From the NCBI GenBank assembly GCA_041687455.1, contig JAWLBY010000004.1, positions 186,001 through 250,000 on the forward strand: 64,000 nt of DNA, written 5' to 3'. Positions 27,467 through 35,850 of the stretch are shown one piece after another. The translations under genes were made by a program, and so were the position numbers. The stretch is from JAWLBY01 sp041687455 (GTDB lineage: Bacteria > Pseudomonadota > Gammaproteobacteria > Xanthomonadales > Xanthomonadaceae). Under the pieces are notes generated by a model, which saw only the letters and a program-made list of their open reading frames with translations, searched no databases and was not told the origin of the DNA. Numbering within the stretch: the stretch's first letter is position 1; every line of letters begins with the position of its first letter.

Positions 27467-28492
27467 ATGCGCCGTTCGCTTTCGCTGTTGCGTTGGCTGC
27501 CTGCCGCCTGTGCCGTCATGATCACTGCACCGGTGGCGAGCGAGGAGCGCTCGATGTCGACCGATCACGGGTTCGCGCTGGCGATCCACGGCGGTGCCGG
27601 GACAATGTCGCGTGCCGAACTCGACGCCGGGCAGGAGGCCGCGATCCGTGCCGTGCTCGACGCCGCCCTCGATGCCGGCGCGGCGATCCTGGCCGATGGC
27701 GGCAGCAGCCTCGACGCGGTCACCGCAGCGGTCGTCGTGCTGGAGGATTCGCCACACTTCAACGCCGCGCATGGTGCCGTGTTCAACGCCGAGGGTGTCA
27801 ACGAGCTCGACGCATCGATCATGGATGGCCGCGGGCAGCGCGCCGGTGCGGCGGCCGGATTGCATCGGGTCCGCAATCCGATCCGGCTGGCGCGTGCGGT
27901 GATGGAGCAGTCGCGCCACGTGATGCTGATCGGCGACGGCGCCGAGTCGTTCGGCCGCTCGGTCGGCATCGACTTCGTCGACCCGGACTATTTCCGGACC
28001 GAGCGGCGCTGGCAGCAGTTGCAGAAGGCGAAGGCCGCCGAGCACGCCGGCATCGAGCTGGCCGGCTCGGCCTACTTCGGCACGGTCGGTGCGGTCGCGC
28101 GTGACCGCGACGGGCGCCTGGCCGCGGCGACCTCGACCGGAGGCATGACCAACAAGCGCTGGGGCCGGGTCGGCGACTCGCCGATCATCGGCGCCGGCAC
28201 CTGGGCCGATGCGCGCTGCGCGGTATCCGGCACCGGCTGGGGCGAGTACTTCATCCGCCACGCCGTCGCGCACGACATCTGCGCGCGCGTCGCCTATCGC
28301 GGCGACCGGCTGGTCGACGCGGCCGAACAGGTGCTCCTGCGCGACATTCCGGCCGCCGGCGGCGATGGCGGGGTGATCGCGGTCGACGCCGACGGCAACA
28401 TCGCGATGCCGTTCAACACCAGTGGCATGTACCGCGGCTGGATCGCTCGCGACGGCTCACGCGGGACGGCGATTTTTCGCGAGGAGCGGTGA
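27467..28492 (+). CDS. isoaspartyl peptidase / plant-type L-asparaginase, exported
   Basis: A 341-residue Ntn-hydrolase precursor. Residues 1-25 form a signal peptide. FALAIHGGAGTMSR is the family N-terminal motif, GGSSLDAVTAAVVVLEDSP and FNAAHGAVFN follow, and the autocleavage site is SAYFGTVGAVARD, with Thr206 as the expected nucleophile. GGMTNKRWGRVGDSPIIGAGTWA completes the substrate site. After self-cleavage the alpha/beta enzyme releases aspartate from isoaspartyl dipeptides and asparagine. The signal peptide suggests periplasmic action. Translation may begin at 27467; an internal Met at MSTDHGF would give a cytoplasmic form. Confidence 0.94.
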   Translation: MRRSLSLLRWLPAACAVMITAPVASEERSMSTDHGFALAIHGGAGTMSRAELDAGQEAAIRAVLDAALDAGAAILADGGSSLDAVTAAVVVLEDSPHFNAAHGAVFNAEGVNELDASIMDGRGQRAGAAAGLHRVRNPIRLARAVMEQSRHVMLIGDGAESFGRSVGIDFVDPDYFRTERRWQQLQKAKAAEHAGIELAGSAYFGTVGAVARDRDGRLAAATSTGGMTNKRWGRVGDSPIIGAGTWADARCAVSGTGWGEYFIRHAVAHDICARVAYRGDRLVDAAEQVLLRDIPAAGGDGGVIAVDADGNIAMPFNTSGMYRGWIARDGSRGTAIFREER

Positions 28493-28543
28493 CGGCTCGT
28501 GCGCTGGATGCGATGCCGTTGCGGGCGGGAACCCTCACCCCAA

Positions 28544-28566
28544 CCCCTCTCCCGGAGGGAGAGGGG
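28544..28566. terminator. perfect 10-bp palindrome between convergent genes
   Basis: CCCCTCTCCC and GGGAGAGGGG pair across a GGA loop, preceded by CCCTCACCCCAA. The element lies between the convergent isoaspartyl peptidase and rapZ genes and is likely a bidirectional terminator or a dispersed palindromic repeat of the kind common in high-GC proteobacteria. Confidence 0.5.
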
Positions 28567-28595
28567 CTTGCAGCGCTTCGATCGATCGATTCGCT

Positions 28596-28699
28596 GATCC
28601 CGATTCCCGATTCCCGATTCCCGATTCCCGATTCCCGATTCCCGATTCCCGATTCCCGATTCCCGATTCCCGATTCCCGAATCCCGATTCCCGAATCCC
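28596..28699. repeat. heptamer tandem array, 14 units (GATTCCC)
   Basis: After a degenerate GATCCC, eleven perfect GATTCCC units run from 28602 to 28678, followed by GAATCCC, GATTCCC and GAATCCC. The array ends seven bases before the rapZ stop codon. Because 7 is not a multiple of 3 but 21 is, the array stays open in several frames and mimics a Pro/Ile/Asp/Ser/Arg repeat protein; I do not consider it coding. Confidence 0.95.
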
Positions 28700-28705
28700 G
28701 AGCGG

Positions 28706-29578
28706 CTACCCCTCCATCTCGCGGTGGAACGTGACGACCTGTTCGCGGCCGCCGGCTCGCAGGTGCTCGGCGAGCCGCTCGGTCAGATAGACCGAGCGAT
28801 GCCGGCCGCCGGTGCAGCCGATCGCGATCGTCACGTAGCTGCGGTTGTCGGACTCGAAGCACGGCAGCCAGCGATCGAGAAACCCGGCGGTCTGCGTGAA
28901 ATATTCGGCGACCAGCGGCTGCGCATCGAGATGCTCGCGGACCGCCGCGTCGCGGCCCGACAGCGGACGCAGCGTCGGATCCCAGTGCGGGTTCGGCAGG
29001 CAGCGGGCGTCGAACACGAAGTCGGCGTCCGGCGGCAGGCCGCGACGGAACGCGAACGATTCGATCAGGATCGACAGATCGGTGACCATGCCCATGCCGA
29101 GCTCGGTGACGATCAGCCGCCGCAATTGGTGGATGTTCATTTCGCTGGTGTCGATCACGCGGTCGGCGATCGCGACGAGTGGCTTCAGCAATCGACGTTC
29201 GAGCGCGACCGCGTCCGCCAGCGGCATGCCGGCGTGCGACAGCGGATGCCGGCGGCGCGTTTCCGAATAGCGCTTCATCAACACCTCGTCGCGGGTGTCG
29301 AGGAAGATCAACTGATGCTCGAAGCCCATTGCGCCGATTTCGGAAAGTGCCTGCGGCAGGTGGCCGAGGTCCTCGCTGCGGTTGCGGACGTCGATGCCGA
29401 CCGCCAGCCGCGGTGGCGTGCTGCTGCCGTCGACGATCGAGTGCACGAACTGCGGCAGCAGGTCGGACGGCAGGTTGTCGACGCAATAGCAGTCGAGATC
29501 CTCGAGCGTGCGCAATGCCACCGACTTGCCCGAGCCGGACAGTCCGGAAACGATGTAGAGCGGCGGGCGTTGGGTCAT
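28706..29578 (-). CDS. rapZ: RNase adapter protein RapZ (nucleotide-binding)
   Basis: The 290-residue protein has Walker A GLSGSGKS at residues 12-19, the family segment DLDCYCVDNLPSDLL, and the C-terminal RNA/metabolite-binding domain with GCTGGRHRSVYLTERLAEHL. RapZ in enteric bacteria senses glucosamine-6-phosphate and directs RNase E to the sRNA GlmZ, thus controlling amino-sugar supply for the envelope; whether GlmZ exists here is unknown. It is the last gene of the rpoN-hpf-ptsN-hprK-rapZ series on this strand, 159 bases after hprK with a heptamer array in between. Confidence 0.96.
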   Translation of the reverse strand: MTQRPPLYIVSGLSGSGKSVALRTLEDLDCYCVDNLPSDLLPQFVHSIVDGSSTPPRLAVGIDVRNRSEDLGHLPQALSEIGAMGFEHQLIFLDTRDEVLMKRYSETRRRHPLSHAGMPLADAVALERRLLKPLVAIADRVIDTSEMNIHQLRRLIVTELGMGMVTDLSILIESFAFRRGLPPDADFVFDARCLPNPHWDPTLRPLSGRDAAVREHLDAQPLVAEYFTQTAGFLDRWLPCFESDNRSYVTIAIGCTGGRHRSVYLTERLAEHLRAGGREQVVTFHREMEG

Positions 29579-29673
29579 GGTCGTTGCTGGCAGGGCGAAA
29601 CAGTGCGCGGCTGAGGCCGCTACGATAAATGGATTGCGTCGATGGCCGAAATGTCGGCCCCGGCAGCATCGTC

Positions 29674-29694
29674 ACGCATCACGCATCACGCACC
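29674..29694. repeat. three tandem copies of heptamer ACGCATC
   Basis: Two perfect ACGCATC units and one ACGCACC lie directly before the GAATCCC array at 29696, again with a 7-base period. Confidence 0.7.
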
Positions 29695-29695
29695 C

Positions 29696-29735
29696 GAATC
29701 CCGAATCCCGAATCCCGAATCCCGAATCCCGAATC
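29696..29735. repeat. heptamer tandem array, five GAATCCC units
   Basis: Five perfect GAATCCC copies (29696-29730) plus a partial unit end three bases before the hprK stop codon, between hprK and rapZ. Confidence 0.93.
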
Positions 29736-29737
29736 GA

Positions 29738-30697
29738 TCACGTCACGTCGCCGAGCTGCCGGCGCATCTGATGCGCCTGGCGGTCGATGAAGATCTGCGC
29801 CGCATCGAATCCCTTGGTCTTCAGGATGTGCAGCCGGACCGCCGCTTCGACCATGACCGCGAGATTGCGTCCGGGCGCGACCGGCAGCGTGATCTGCGGC
29901 ACGTCGAGTTCGAGTACGCGGCGCATGCCGACGTCGCCGTACAGCCGGTCGATCGGCTTCGGTGCGCTCTGCGGATCCTGCGCTTCCAGATGCACGATCA
30001 GCCGCAGGTACTTGTTCCGCTTGACCGACGTGTCGCCGAACATTTCGCGGATGTTGAGGATGCCGAGGCCGCGCACTTCGAGCAGGTCCTGCAGCAGTTC
30101 CGGGCAGGTGCCGTCGACCACGTCAGGAGCGATCTGGGTGAACTCGGGCGCGTCGTCGGCCACCAGCCGGTGGCCGCGGGTCACCAGTTCGAGCGCCAGC
30201 TCGCTCTTGCCCGAGCCGCTCTCGCCGGTGATCAGCACGCCGATCGAGTAGACCTCCATGAACACGCCATGCAGCGTCGTGCGCCGCGCCAGCGTGCGAG
30301 CGAGGTGGTACTGCAGATAGGTCAGCAGTTCGTGGCCGCGGCGCGGCGACACCCACAGCGCGGTGCCGGATTCGTTCGCAGCGTCGCGCAGATCGGCCGG
30401 GCATGGCTGGTCCTTGGTCAGGATCAGTGCCAACGGTTTCGCATTGGTGATCTTCGCCAGCGTTTCCCAGCGATGGCGCGATTCCAGCGCGTCGAGGTAG
30501 GCCAGTTCGTCGGTGCCGAGGATCTGCACCTTGTTCGGATAGATCGTGTTCAGGTAGCCGACCATCGACGGCCGGCGCGACAGATGCTCGCCCGATTCGA
30601 GCACGCGCTGCTCGCCGCCCTGGCCGGCGACCCAGCGCAAGCCGAGCCGCTCGTGCATCTGGTCGAACAGTTCGCGGGCGGTGATCCGGGCGTCCAT
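29738..30697 (-). CDS. hprK: HPr(Ser) kinase/phosphorylase
   Basis: This 319-residue bifunctional enzyme phosphorylates and dephosphorylates HPr on serine. Walker A GESGSGKS lies at residues 158-165, followed by the catalytic LVADDAPEF region and the HprK signature LEVRGLGILNIREMFG. The N-terminal domain (ILGTDELAYLDAL) is also typical. In proteobacteria HprK is coupled with the PTS-Ntr and links it to ATP/phosphate status. ptsN lies 85 bases upstream on the same strand. No gene for its substrate HPr (ptsH/ptsO) is in the window. Confidence 0.96.
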   Translation of the reverse strand: MDARITARELFDQMHERLGLRWVAGQGGEQRVLESGEHLSRRPSMVGYLNTIYPNKVQILGTDELAYLDALESRHRWETLAKITNAKPLALILTKDQPCPADLRDAANESGTALWVSPRRGHELLTYLQYHLARTLARRTTLHGVFMEVYSIGVLITGESGSGKSELALELVTRGHRLVADDAPEFTQIAPDVVDGTCPELLQDLLEVRGLGILNIREMFGDTSVKRNKYLRLIVHLEAQDPQSAPKPIDRLYGDVGMRRVLELDVPQITLPVAPGRNLAVMVEAAVRLHILKTKGFDAAQIFIDRQAHQMRRQLGDVT

Positions 30698-30782
30698 GCA
30701 GGGCCGTGGGTCGGGAGTCGATGACGGAACGGGGCGCCCGGACGCCGGGAGCGCTAATCCGTGCGGCGCGCTCGCGAACGGA

Positions 30783-31253
30783 TCATGCCGCCGCGTGCGT
30801 CAGTTGCCAGTCGACCAGCAGCGCATACAGCGCGGCCGAGTCTTCGGCCTCGCGCAGTTGCTGGGCGAACCGCGTGTCGCTGAACATTTCGGCCAGTTGC
30901 GACAGCAACAGCAGATGCTGGTTGGTGAAGTGCTCGGGCACGCCGAGTGCGAACAGCAGGTCGACGCCTTCGCCATCCGGCGCGCCGAATTCGATCGGCT
31001 CGTTCAGGCGCACGAACGCGCCGACTGCGCTGCTGATCACGCCGGTCCGACCGTGCGGAATCGCGACGCCGCGGCCGAGCGCGGTCGAACCGAGCTTCTC
31101 GCGCGCGCAGAGGCTGTCGAAGATGATCCGCTCCGCATCCGGTCCCTGGCCATCGGCGAGCATGCCGGCCAGCGTCTCGAGCAGACGTTTCTTGCTGGTG
31201 ATGCTGACCCCGGCGACGACGCGGGCCGGGGTCAGCAGTTCGATCAGATGCAT
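30783..31253 (-). CDS. ptsN: nitrogen PTS EIIA component
   Basis: The 156-residue protein is an EIIA-Ntr of normal size. Phosphoacceptor His67 is in RGVAIPHGRTGV, with conserved segments CAREKLGSTALG and DLLFALGVPEHFTNQHLLLLSQLAEMF. PtsN has no transport partner; in its phospho or dephospho form it modulates potassium transport, sigma-54 related functions and envelope stress in other bacteria. It is 30 bases after hpf, consistent with the rpoN-hpf-ptsN operon seen across gammaproteobacteria. Confidence 0.95.
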   Translation of the reverse strand: MHLIELLTPARVVAGVSITSKKRLLETLAGMLADGQGPDAERIIFDSLCAREKLGSTALGRGVAIPHGRTGVISSAVGAFVRLNEPIEFGAPDGEGVDLLFALGVPEHFTNQHLLLLSQLAEMFSDTRFAQQLREAEDSAALYALLVDWQLTHAAA

Positions 31254-31283
31254 GAACGGGCTCCGCGGAACCGCTCGGTCCGG

Positions 31284-31613
31284 CTAGCTGAAACTGGCCG
31301 TCTTCGCCACCGATTCGCCGCGGTGATGGTCGGTGAGCTTTTCCTTGAACTTCAACACCTGGCGGTCGAGCTTGTCGGCCAGCAGATCGATGGCGGCGTA
31401 CATATCCTCGGCAATCGAGTCGGCGTGCAGTGTGGTCCGGTTGGCAGCGTTGATGGTTGCCTCGGCGCGGTGCTGCAGCTTGTCGACCGACAGAATGACC
31501 TTGACGTCGAGCAGTGCATCGGAATGCCGCTCGATGCGTTCGAGCTTGGCGGCGACGTAGTCGCGCAGCGCCTGGGTCAGGTCGATCTGGTGTCCGCTGA
31601 TTTCGATCCGCAT
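31284..31613 (-). CDS. hpf: ribosome hibernation promoting factor (HPF, short form)
   Basis: A 109-residue HPF/YfiA-family protein: MRIEISGHQIDLTQALRDYVAAKLERIERH at the N-terminus and ADSIAEDMYAAIDLLADKLDRQVLKFKEK in the second helix are family signatures. The short form lacks the long C-terminal dimerisation domain. It binds the small ribosomal subunit and assists formation of inactive 100S ribosomes in stationary phase. A near-perfect RBS (AGGAGG) stands six bases before the ATG, suggesting strong translation; it lies 143 bases after rpoN. Confidence 0.96.
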   Translation of the reverse strand: MRIEISGHQIDLTQALRDYVAAKLERIERHSDALLDVKVILSVDKLQHRAEATINAANRTTLHADSIAEDMYAAIDLLADKLDRQVLKFKEKLTDHHRGESVAKTASFS

Positions 31614-31756
31614 GGTTGCCTCCTAACAGTGACGCTGCCGCGGGGTGCGCAAAGCCGGGGGCCGCGGCTGGCCGCCGGCCGGATCGATCGAGTGCGGGAG
31701 GTGTGCGGCGACTTACCCGAACGGGTCAGACGCGGTCGCCGGCTCCCCAGCTTGGC

Positions 31757-33208
31757 TCAACCGATCCGCTGACGCTCGTTGGACGAAGGGATATTCATCG
31801 CTTCACGGTATTTTGCCACGGTTCTCCGCGCGACCGTAATGCCGGCCGCCTTCAATTCCGCCGCCAGTCGGGCATCCGACAACGGCTGGCGTGGATTCTC
31901 GCCATCGATCAGTCGCCGCAGCATCGCCTGGATCGCCGTGCTCGACGTCGTGCCGCCGTCGGTGGTCGACAGGCTCGACGAGAAAAAGTGTTTGAATTCA
32001 AAGGTTCCGCGCGGCGTGTGCAGGTATTTCCGGGTTGTCACGCGGGATACCGTCGACTCATGCAGTCCCACTTCGTCGGCCACCTCGCGCAACACCAGCG
32101 GCCGCATCGCCTCCGGGCCGTGATCGAGAAAGCCGGACTGGTGGCGGACGATGCAGCGGGCGACCTTCACCAGCGTCTCGGCGCGTGTTTCGAGGCTGCG
32201 GATCAGCCAGCGTGCCTCCTGCAACTGCCCGCGCAGGTAACTGGCATCGGACTTGTTGGCCGAACCGATCAGCGAGTGGTAATGCCGATTGATGCCGAGT
32301 CGCGGCATCGAGCCGGGGCCGAGCCGGACTTCCCAGTGACCGTTGTGGCGGAACGCGAACGCATCCGGCACGACATACTCGACCGTCTGGCTGGCGATCT
32401 GCGAGCCGGGCTTCGGGTCGCAGCCGCGCACCAGCTCGACCGCCAGCCGCATGTCTTCGGGATCGACGTCGAGCTGTCGGGCCAGTCGCTCGGCGCCGAG
32501 CTTGGCCAGCGTCTCGAGTTCGCTGTCGGCCAGCCGCAGGGCCAGCGCGCGGCCCGGAGTGGTCGGGTCGAGTGCCTGCAACTGCACGCGGAGGCATTCG
32601 GACAGGTTTCGCGATGCGGTGCCGATCGGGTCGAAGCGCTGCACCAGATGGCGGACCGCTTCGATCTCGTCGAGTTCGGCGTCGACCTCCGGTCGCAGTG
32701 ACGCAGCGATTTCGTCGAGCGTTTCCTCGAGATAGCCGTCGTCGTTGACCGCTTCGATGATCGCGGTCGCGATCGCCCGGTCGCGGGCCGACATGTGGGT
32801 CAGGTGCAGTTGCCAGAGCAGATGGTCGTGCAGGTCCTCGCTCTCGGCGTCGGCCGGCTCGATCGCGTCGTCGTCGCCGCGATCGCCAGCGGAGCCGCTG
32901 CCGCCGCCGCCACCGCCGATTTCCCAGTCCGCGACCAGCGTCTCGTAGCTGGTCTCGCCATCGCCGGCATCGCTGCTGGCTGCCTCGTCGGTGGGCGCGG
33001 CGTCGCTGTCCGGTTCGGCGGCCACTTCGGCCGGCGACTCGGCCGGGTCACGATCCTCCGGACGCTCGAGCAGCGGATTCGATTCCAGCGCGAGATTGAT
33101 CTCGGTCTCGAGTTCGATCGCCGACAACTGCAACAGACGGATCGCCTGCCGGAGTTGGGGGGTCAGTGTGAGGCTTTGTCCGAGGCGGAGCTGGAGGGTC
33201 GGCTTCAC
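31757..33208 (-). CDS. rpoN: RNA polymerase sigma-54 factor
   Basis: The 483-residue sigma-54 has all three regions: the activator-responsive N-terminus (LQLRLGQSLTLTPQLRQAIRLLQLS), an acidic region II (Asp/Glu/Gly-rich, about residues 55-125), the core-binding and HTH domains, and the RpoN box ARRTVAKYREAMNIPSS, which reads the -24 promoter element. It directs transcription at -24/-12 promoters together with AAA+ activators, often for pili, flagella and nitrogen genes. The start is a GTG (33208) giving VKPTLQLRLGQ, the family norm; another GTG at 33247 would add 13 residues. It follows lptB by 44 bases. Confidence 0.96.
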   Translation of the reverse strand: MKPTLQLRLGQSLTLTPQLRQAIRLLQLSAIELETEINLALESNPLLERPEDRDPAESPAEVAAEPDSDAAPTDEAASSDAGDGETSYETLVADWEIGGGGGGSGSAGDRGDDDAIEPADAESEDLHDHLLWQLHLTHMSARDRAIATAIIEAVNDDGYLEETLDEIAASLRPEVDAELDEIEAVRHLVQRFDPIGTASRNLSECLRVQLQALDPTTPGRALALRLADSELETLAKLGAERLARQLDVDPEDMRLAVELVRGCDPKPGSQIASQTVEYVVPDAFAFRHNGHWEVRLGPGSMPRLGINRHYHSLIGSANKSDASYLRGQLQEARWLIRSLETRAETLVKVARCIVRHQSGFLDHGPEAMRPLVLREVADEVGLHESTVSRVTTRKYLHTPRGTFEFKHFFSSSLSTTDGGTTSSTAIQAMLRRLIDGENPRQPLSDARLAAELKAAGITVARRTVAKYREAMNIPSSNERQRIG

Positions 33209-33252
33209 GGCGGGTGGGCAGGCTGTCCATAGAAAAGATTGACGCACCTAGG

Positions 33253-33972
33253 CTACAGGCGGAAACCCTCGCCCAGATAGACCCGGCGCACATCCGGGTT
33301 GTCGAGGATCGCATCCGGCGATCCCTTCGCGAGCACGCGTCCTTCATTGAGTATGTAGGCACGGTCACAGATGCCAAGCGTCTCGCGCACATTGTGATCG
33401 GTGATCAGCACGCCGATTCCGCGCGCCTTCAGATGACGGACGATCTTCTGGATCTCGCCGACCGAGATCGGGTCGACTCCGGCGAATGGTTCGTCAAGCA
33501 GCATGAACCGGGGCCGTGCAGCCAGGGCACGGGCGATTTCGACCCGCCGCCGCTCGCCGCCGGACAGGCTGGCGCCGAGCTGGCCGGCCACGTGGGAGAC
33601 CTGCAGCTCCTCGAGCAGCGAATCCAGCTCGCGACGGCGCCCCTCGGCGTCGAGGTCGTCGCGCAGCTCGAGGATTGCCAGCACGTTGTCGGCGACCGAC
33701 AGTCGTCGGAACACCGACGGCTCCTGCGGCAGGTAGCCGAGGCCGAGCCGGGCGCGGGCATGCATCGGCAGGTCGCCGATCTCGCGCTCGTCGAGCCGGA
33801 TGCTGCCGCCGTCGGCCGGCACCAGTCCGACGATCATGTAGAAGCAGGTCGTCTTGCCGGCGCCGTTCGGCCCGAGCAGGCCGACCACCTCACCGCCGTG
33901 CAGGTCGAGTTCGAAGTCGTGGACGACGTCGCGTGCGCGATAGCGCTTGCGCAGGCCGCGGGCCGACAGCAT
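33253..33972 (-). CDS. lptB: LPS export ABC transporter ATP-binding protein
   Basis: The 239-residue ATPase drives the Lpt bridge that pulls LPS from the inner membrane. Walker A is GPNGAGKTT, the Q-loop region YLPQEPSVFRRLSV, the ABC signature LSGGERRRVEIARAL, Walker B FMLLDEPFAGVDP, and the H-loop ITDHNVRETL. It acts with LptF/LptG (not in the window) and LptC/LptA, whose genes precede it. Its ATG overlaps the lptA stop (TGATG). Confidence 0.97.
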   Translation of the reverse strand: MLSARGLRKRYRARDVVHDFELDLHGGEVVGLLGPNGAGKTTCFYMIVGLVPADGGSIRLDEREIGDLPMHARARLGLGYLPQEPSVFRRLSVADNVLAILELRDDLDAEGRRRELDSLLEELQVSHVAGQLGASLSGGERRRVEIARALAARPRFMLLDEPFAGVDPISVGEIQKIVRHLKARGIGVLITDHNVRETLGICDRAYILNEGRVLAKGSPDAILDNPDVRRVYLGEGFRL

Positions 33973-34496
33973 CAGTCGGACTTGGTCGGCGCGCTGGTGC
34001 GCGGCTCGATCCGCATCCGGATCCGCGAGCCCGGGGCGCCACCCTCCATGCGCTCGGTCTTGAGGTCGTAGCGGATGCGCTCGCCGCGCAGCTCGCCTTC
34101 CGGCTGGGTGACCGACACGTTGCCGGTCAGCACGACGACGTCGGCGACCATGTCGTAGTCGATCCGCTGGGCACGGATCCGGGTCGTTCCGCCGGAATCG
34201 AGATCCTGCTGCAGCCGCGCCGGCGAGCCTTCGAACACGGTGCGGCTGAAGTCGCCCGCCTTCTTCTCGACCGTCGCGCGGTCGGCCTCGATCACCAGGC
34301 TGCCCTGGGTGATCCGGACGTTGCCGATCAGCACGGCGTTGCCGTCGGCGGTCAGCAGTACGTCGCCGTCGTCGGCTTCGACGTCCATCGGCTGCTGGCG
34401 ATCGCGGGCCAGGCCATGGGCGAGCGCAGGCAGCAGCAGCGCGGCGACCAGCAGCACACGGATCGACGGGCGGGATTCAGCGGCGCGACGGCTCAT
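33972..34496 (-). CDS. lptA: LPS transport periplasmic protein LptA
   Basis: A 174-residue exported protein with a signal peptide (residues 10-30, ending LAHGLA). Its beta-jellyroll OstA-type repeats are seen in MDVEADDGDVLLTADGNAVLIGNVRITQGSLVIEADRATVE and VVVLTGNVSVTQPEGELRGERI. LptA forms the periplasmic filament that carries LPS between LptC and LptD. It overlaps lptC by 20 bases at the start and lptB by one at the stop, the standard lptC-lptA-lptB order. Confidence 0.94.
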   Translation of the reverse strand: MSRRAAESRPSIRVLLVAALLLPALAHGLARDRQQPMDVEADDGDVLLTADGNAVLIGNVRITQGSLVIEADRATVEKKAGDFSRTVFEGSPARLQQDLDSGGTTRIRAQRIDYDMVADVVVLTGNVSVTQPEGELRGERIRYDLKTERMEGGAPGSRIRMRIEPRTSAPTKSD

Positions 34497-35046
34497 GATG
34501 GATGCTCACCTCGGACAACAGTTGGACGCGTCGCGCATCGAGATCGGCACGCATGCCGCGGCCGCGCAGTATAGAGCCGGGTTCGGTGACGGTCACGACG
34601 GCATCGGTCACGACTTCGCGCTGCCGCGGAAACACGGTCAGGCGGTCGCTGTGCAGGCGCAGCGGTTCGCCATCGTCGGGCGGGCCGGCCACCTGCACGT
34701 CGCCGAGCAGCCGGACTTCGGCCGCATCGCGGCTGACCCACGCGCGCTCGGCCCGACTCTGCCAGCGCGCGCCATGCCGGTCCGGAAATGCGAGGCGCGG
34801 CTGTTCGACGTCGAGCGTGCCGAGGAACGGGTGGCGTTCCAGTCGCGGTCCGCGCGCGGCGAACGATTCGCGGCCGTGCTCGTCGAGTGCGACCAGCTCG
34901 AAGTTCTCGAGCCGGTAGTCCGAACGCGGCGGGCCGACCAGCGTCGGTGGCGGCGCCTCGTCGCGCAGCCACCACAGCCACAGGCCGCTGGTCAGCGCGA
35001 ACAGTGCGAGCGCAATCATCGGCCAGTGCTGGCGCAGCGAGCTCAT
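34477..35046 (-). CDS. lptC: LPS export protein LptC
   Basis: The 189-residue protein has a single N-terminal transmembrane helix (HWPMIALALFALTSGLWLWWL) and a periplasmic beta-jellyroll (SDYRLENFELVALDEHGRESFAARGPRLERHP is the typical LptC opening). LptC links the LptB2FG complex to LptA. It lies seven bases after kdsC and overlaps lptA. Confidence 0.93.
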   Translation of the reverse strand: MSSLRQHWPMIALALFALTSGLWLWWLRDEAPPPTLVGPPRSDYRLENFELVALDEHGRESFAARGPRLERHPFLGTLDVEQPRLAFPDRHGARWQSRAERAWVSRDAAEVRLLGDVQVAGPPDDGEPLRLHSDRLTVFPRQREVVTDAVVTVTEPGSILRGRGMRADLDARRVQLLSEVSIHHEPSRR

Positions 35047-35053
35047 GCCGGGT

Positions 35054-35593
35054 TCATCGGTTCAGATAGGGCGCGATCACGGCGTCGGCCGCGCCGCGCG
35101 CCTCGATCAGCAGGTCGCACAACTCCCGGACCGCGCCGTTGCCGCCGCCGGTCCGGCTCTGCCAATGCACGCGTTCGGCCACCCACGGATGCGCGTTGGC
35201 CGGCGCCGTGGCGAGCCCGACCATCGTCAACGCCGGCAGGTCCGGCAGGTCGTCGCCCATGTAGGCGATCTGTGTGCAGCCCAGGTCGAGCTTGACCCGC
35301 AGCAGCTCGAGCGCCATCCGCTTGTCGCGACAGCCCTGCACGACATGCTGCAGCCCCAGTTCCCGTGCGCGCAGCTCGACCAGCCGGCTCTTGCGCGCGG
35401 TGATCCAGGCCACCTCGATGCCGCAACTGCGGACCAGCTTCAGTCCGAGCCCGTCGGCGACATGGAACGCCTTCAGCTCCTCGCCGCGGCTGCCGAGGTA
35501 GATCCGGCCATCGGTCAGCGTGCCGTCGATGTCGAGCACGAGCAGACGGATTCCGGCGGCACGGTGGAGCAGTTCGTCGGCGGCAAGGTGCAT
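35054..35593 (-). CDS. kdsC: 3-deoxy-D-manno-octulosonate 8-phosphate phosphatase
   Basis: A 179-residue HAD phosphatase of exact KdsC size. The catalytic motif LLVLDIDGTLTDG has Asp21 and Asp23; AWITARKSRLVELRARELG is motif II, and IAYMGDDLPDLPALTMVGLATAPANAHP is motif III plus the family C-terminus. It removes phosphate from Kdo-8-P to give Kdo for LPS inner core. The ATG at 35593 matches the family start; the longer open frame upstream is not conserved. Confidence 0.95.
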   Translation of the reverse strand: MHLAADELLHRAAGIRLLVLDIDGTLTDGRIYLGSRGEELKAFHVADGLGLKLVRSCGIEVAWITARKSRLVELRARELGLQHVVQGCRDKRMALELLRVKLDLGCTQIAYMGDDLPDLPALTMVGLATAPANAHPWVAERVHWQSRTGGGNGAVRELCDLLIEARGAADAVIAPYLNR

Positions 35594-35850
35594 GGCGAGC
35601 GGTCGGCAGCGGGGACGGCGGCGCAGGGCGCGAAGTCGGCAAGGGTACTGCGGGAGCGGCGTCGGCGGCGATCGTTCCGGCCAGACGCCGGTCGCAACGG
35701 AGTCGGACGTTGGCGCACGCGGCAAGTCCGTTACGTCCGCGGCAGACGCCGAATCGATCGGCGCAACGGTTTCTCGCCTCTGCGGCCGCCGTGCCGTACG
35801 GGGTTCTCCACCCGGTCCGCGGCGCAGCGGGGGCGATCGGTCTGGCCCGG

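Noticed and set aside
28489..28734. Plus-strand frame encoding an IPDSRFP repeat protein
   Set aside because: The translated repeats come from the GATTCCC array; it has no start signal or family, and the array is shared with non-coding sites.
28596..29735. Heptamer arrays as a CRISPR array
   Set aside because: The repeats are 7 bases long with no spacers, and no cas genes are in the window.
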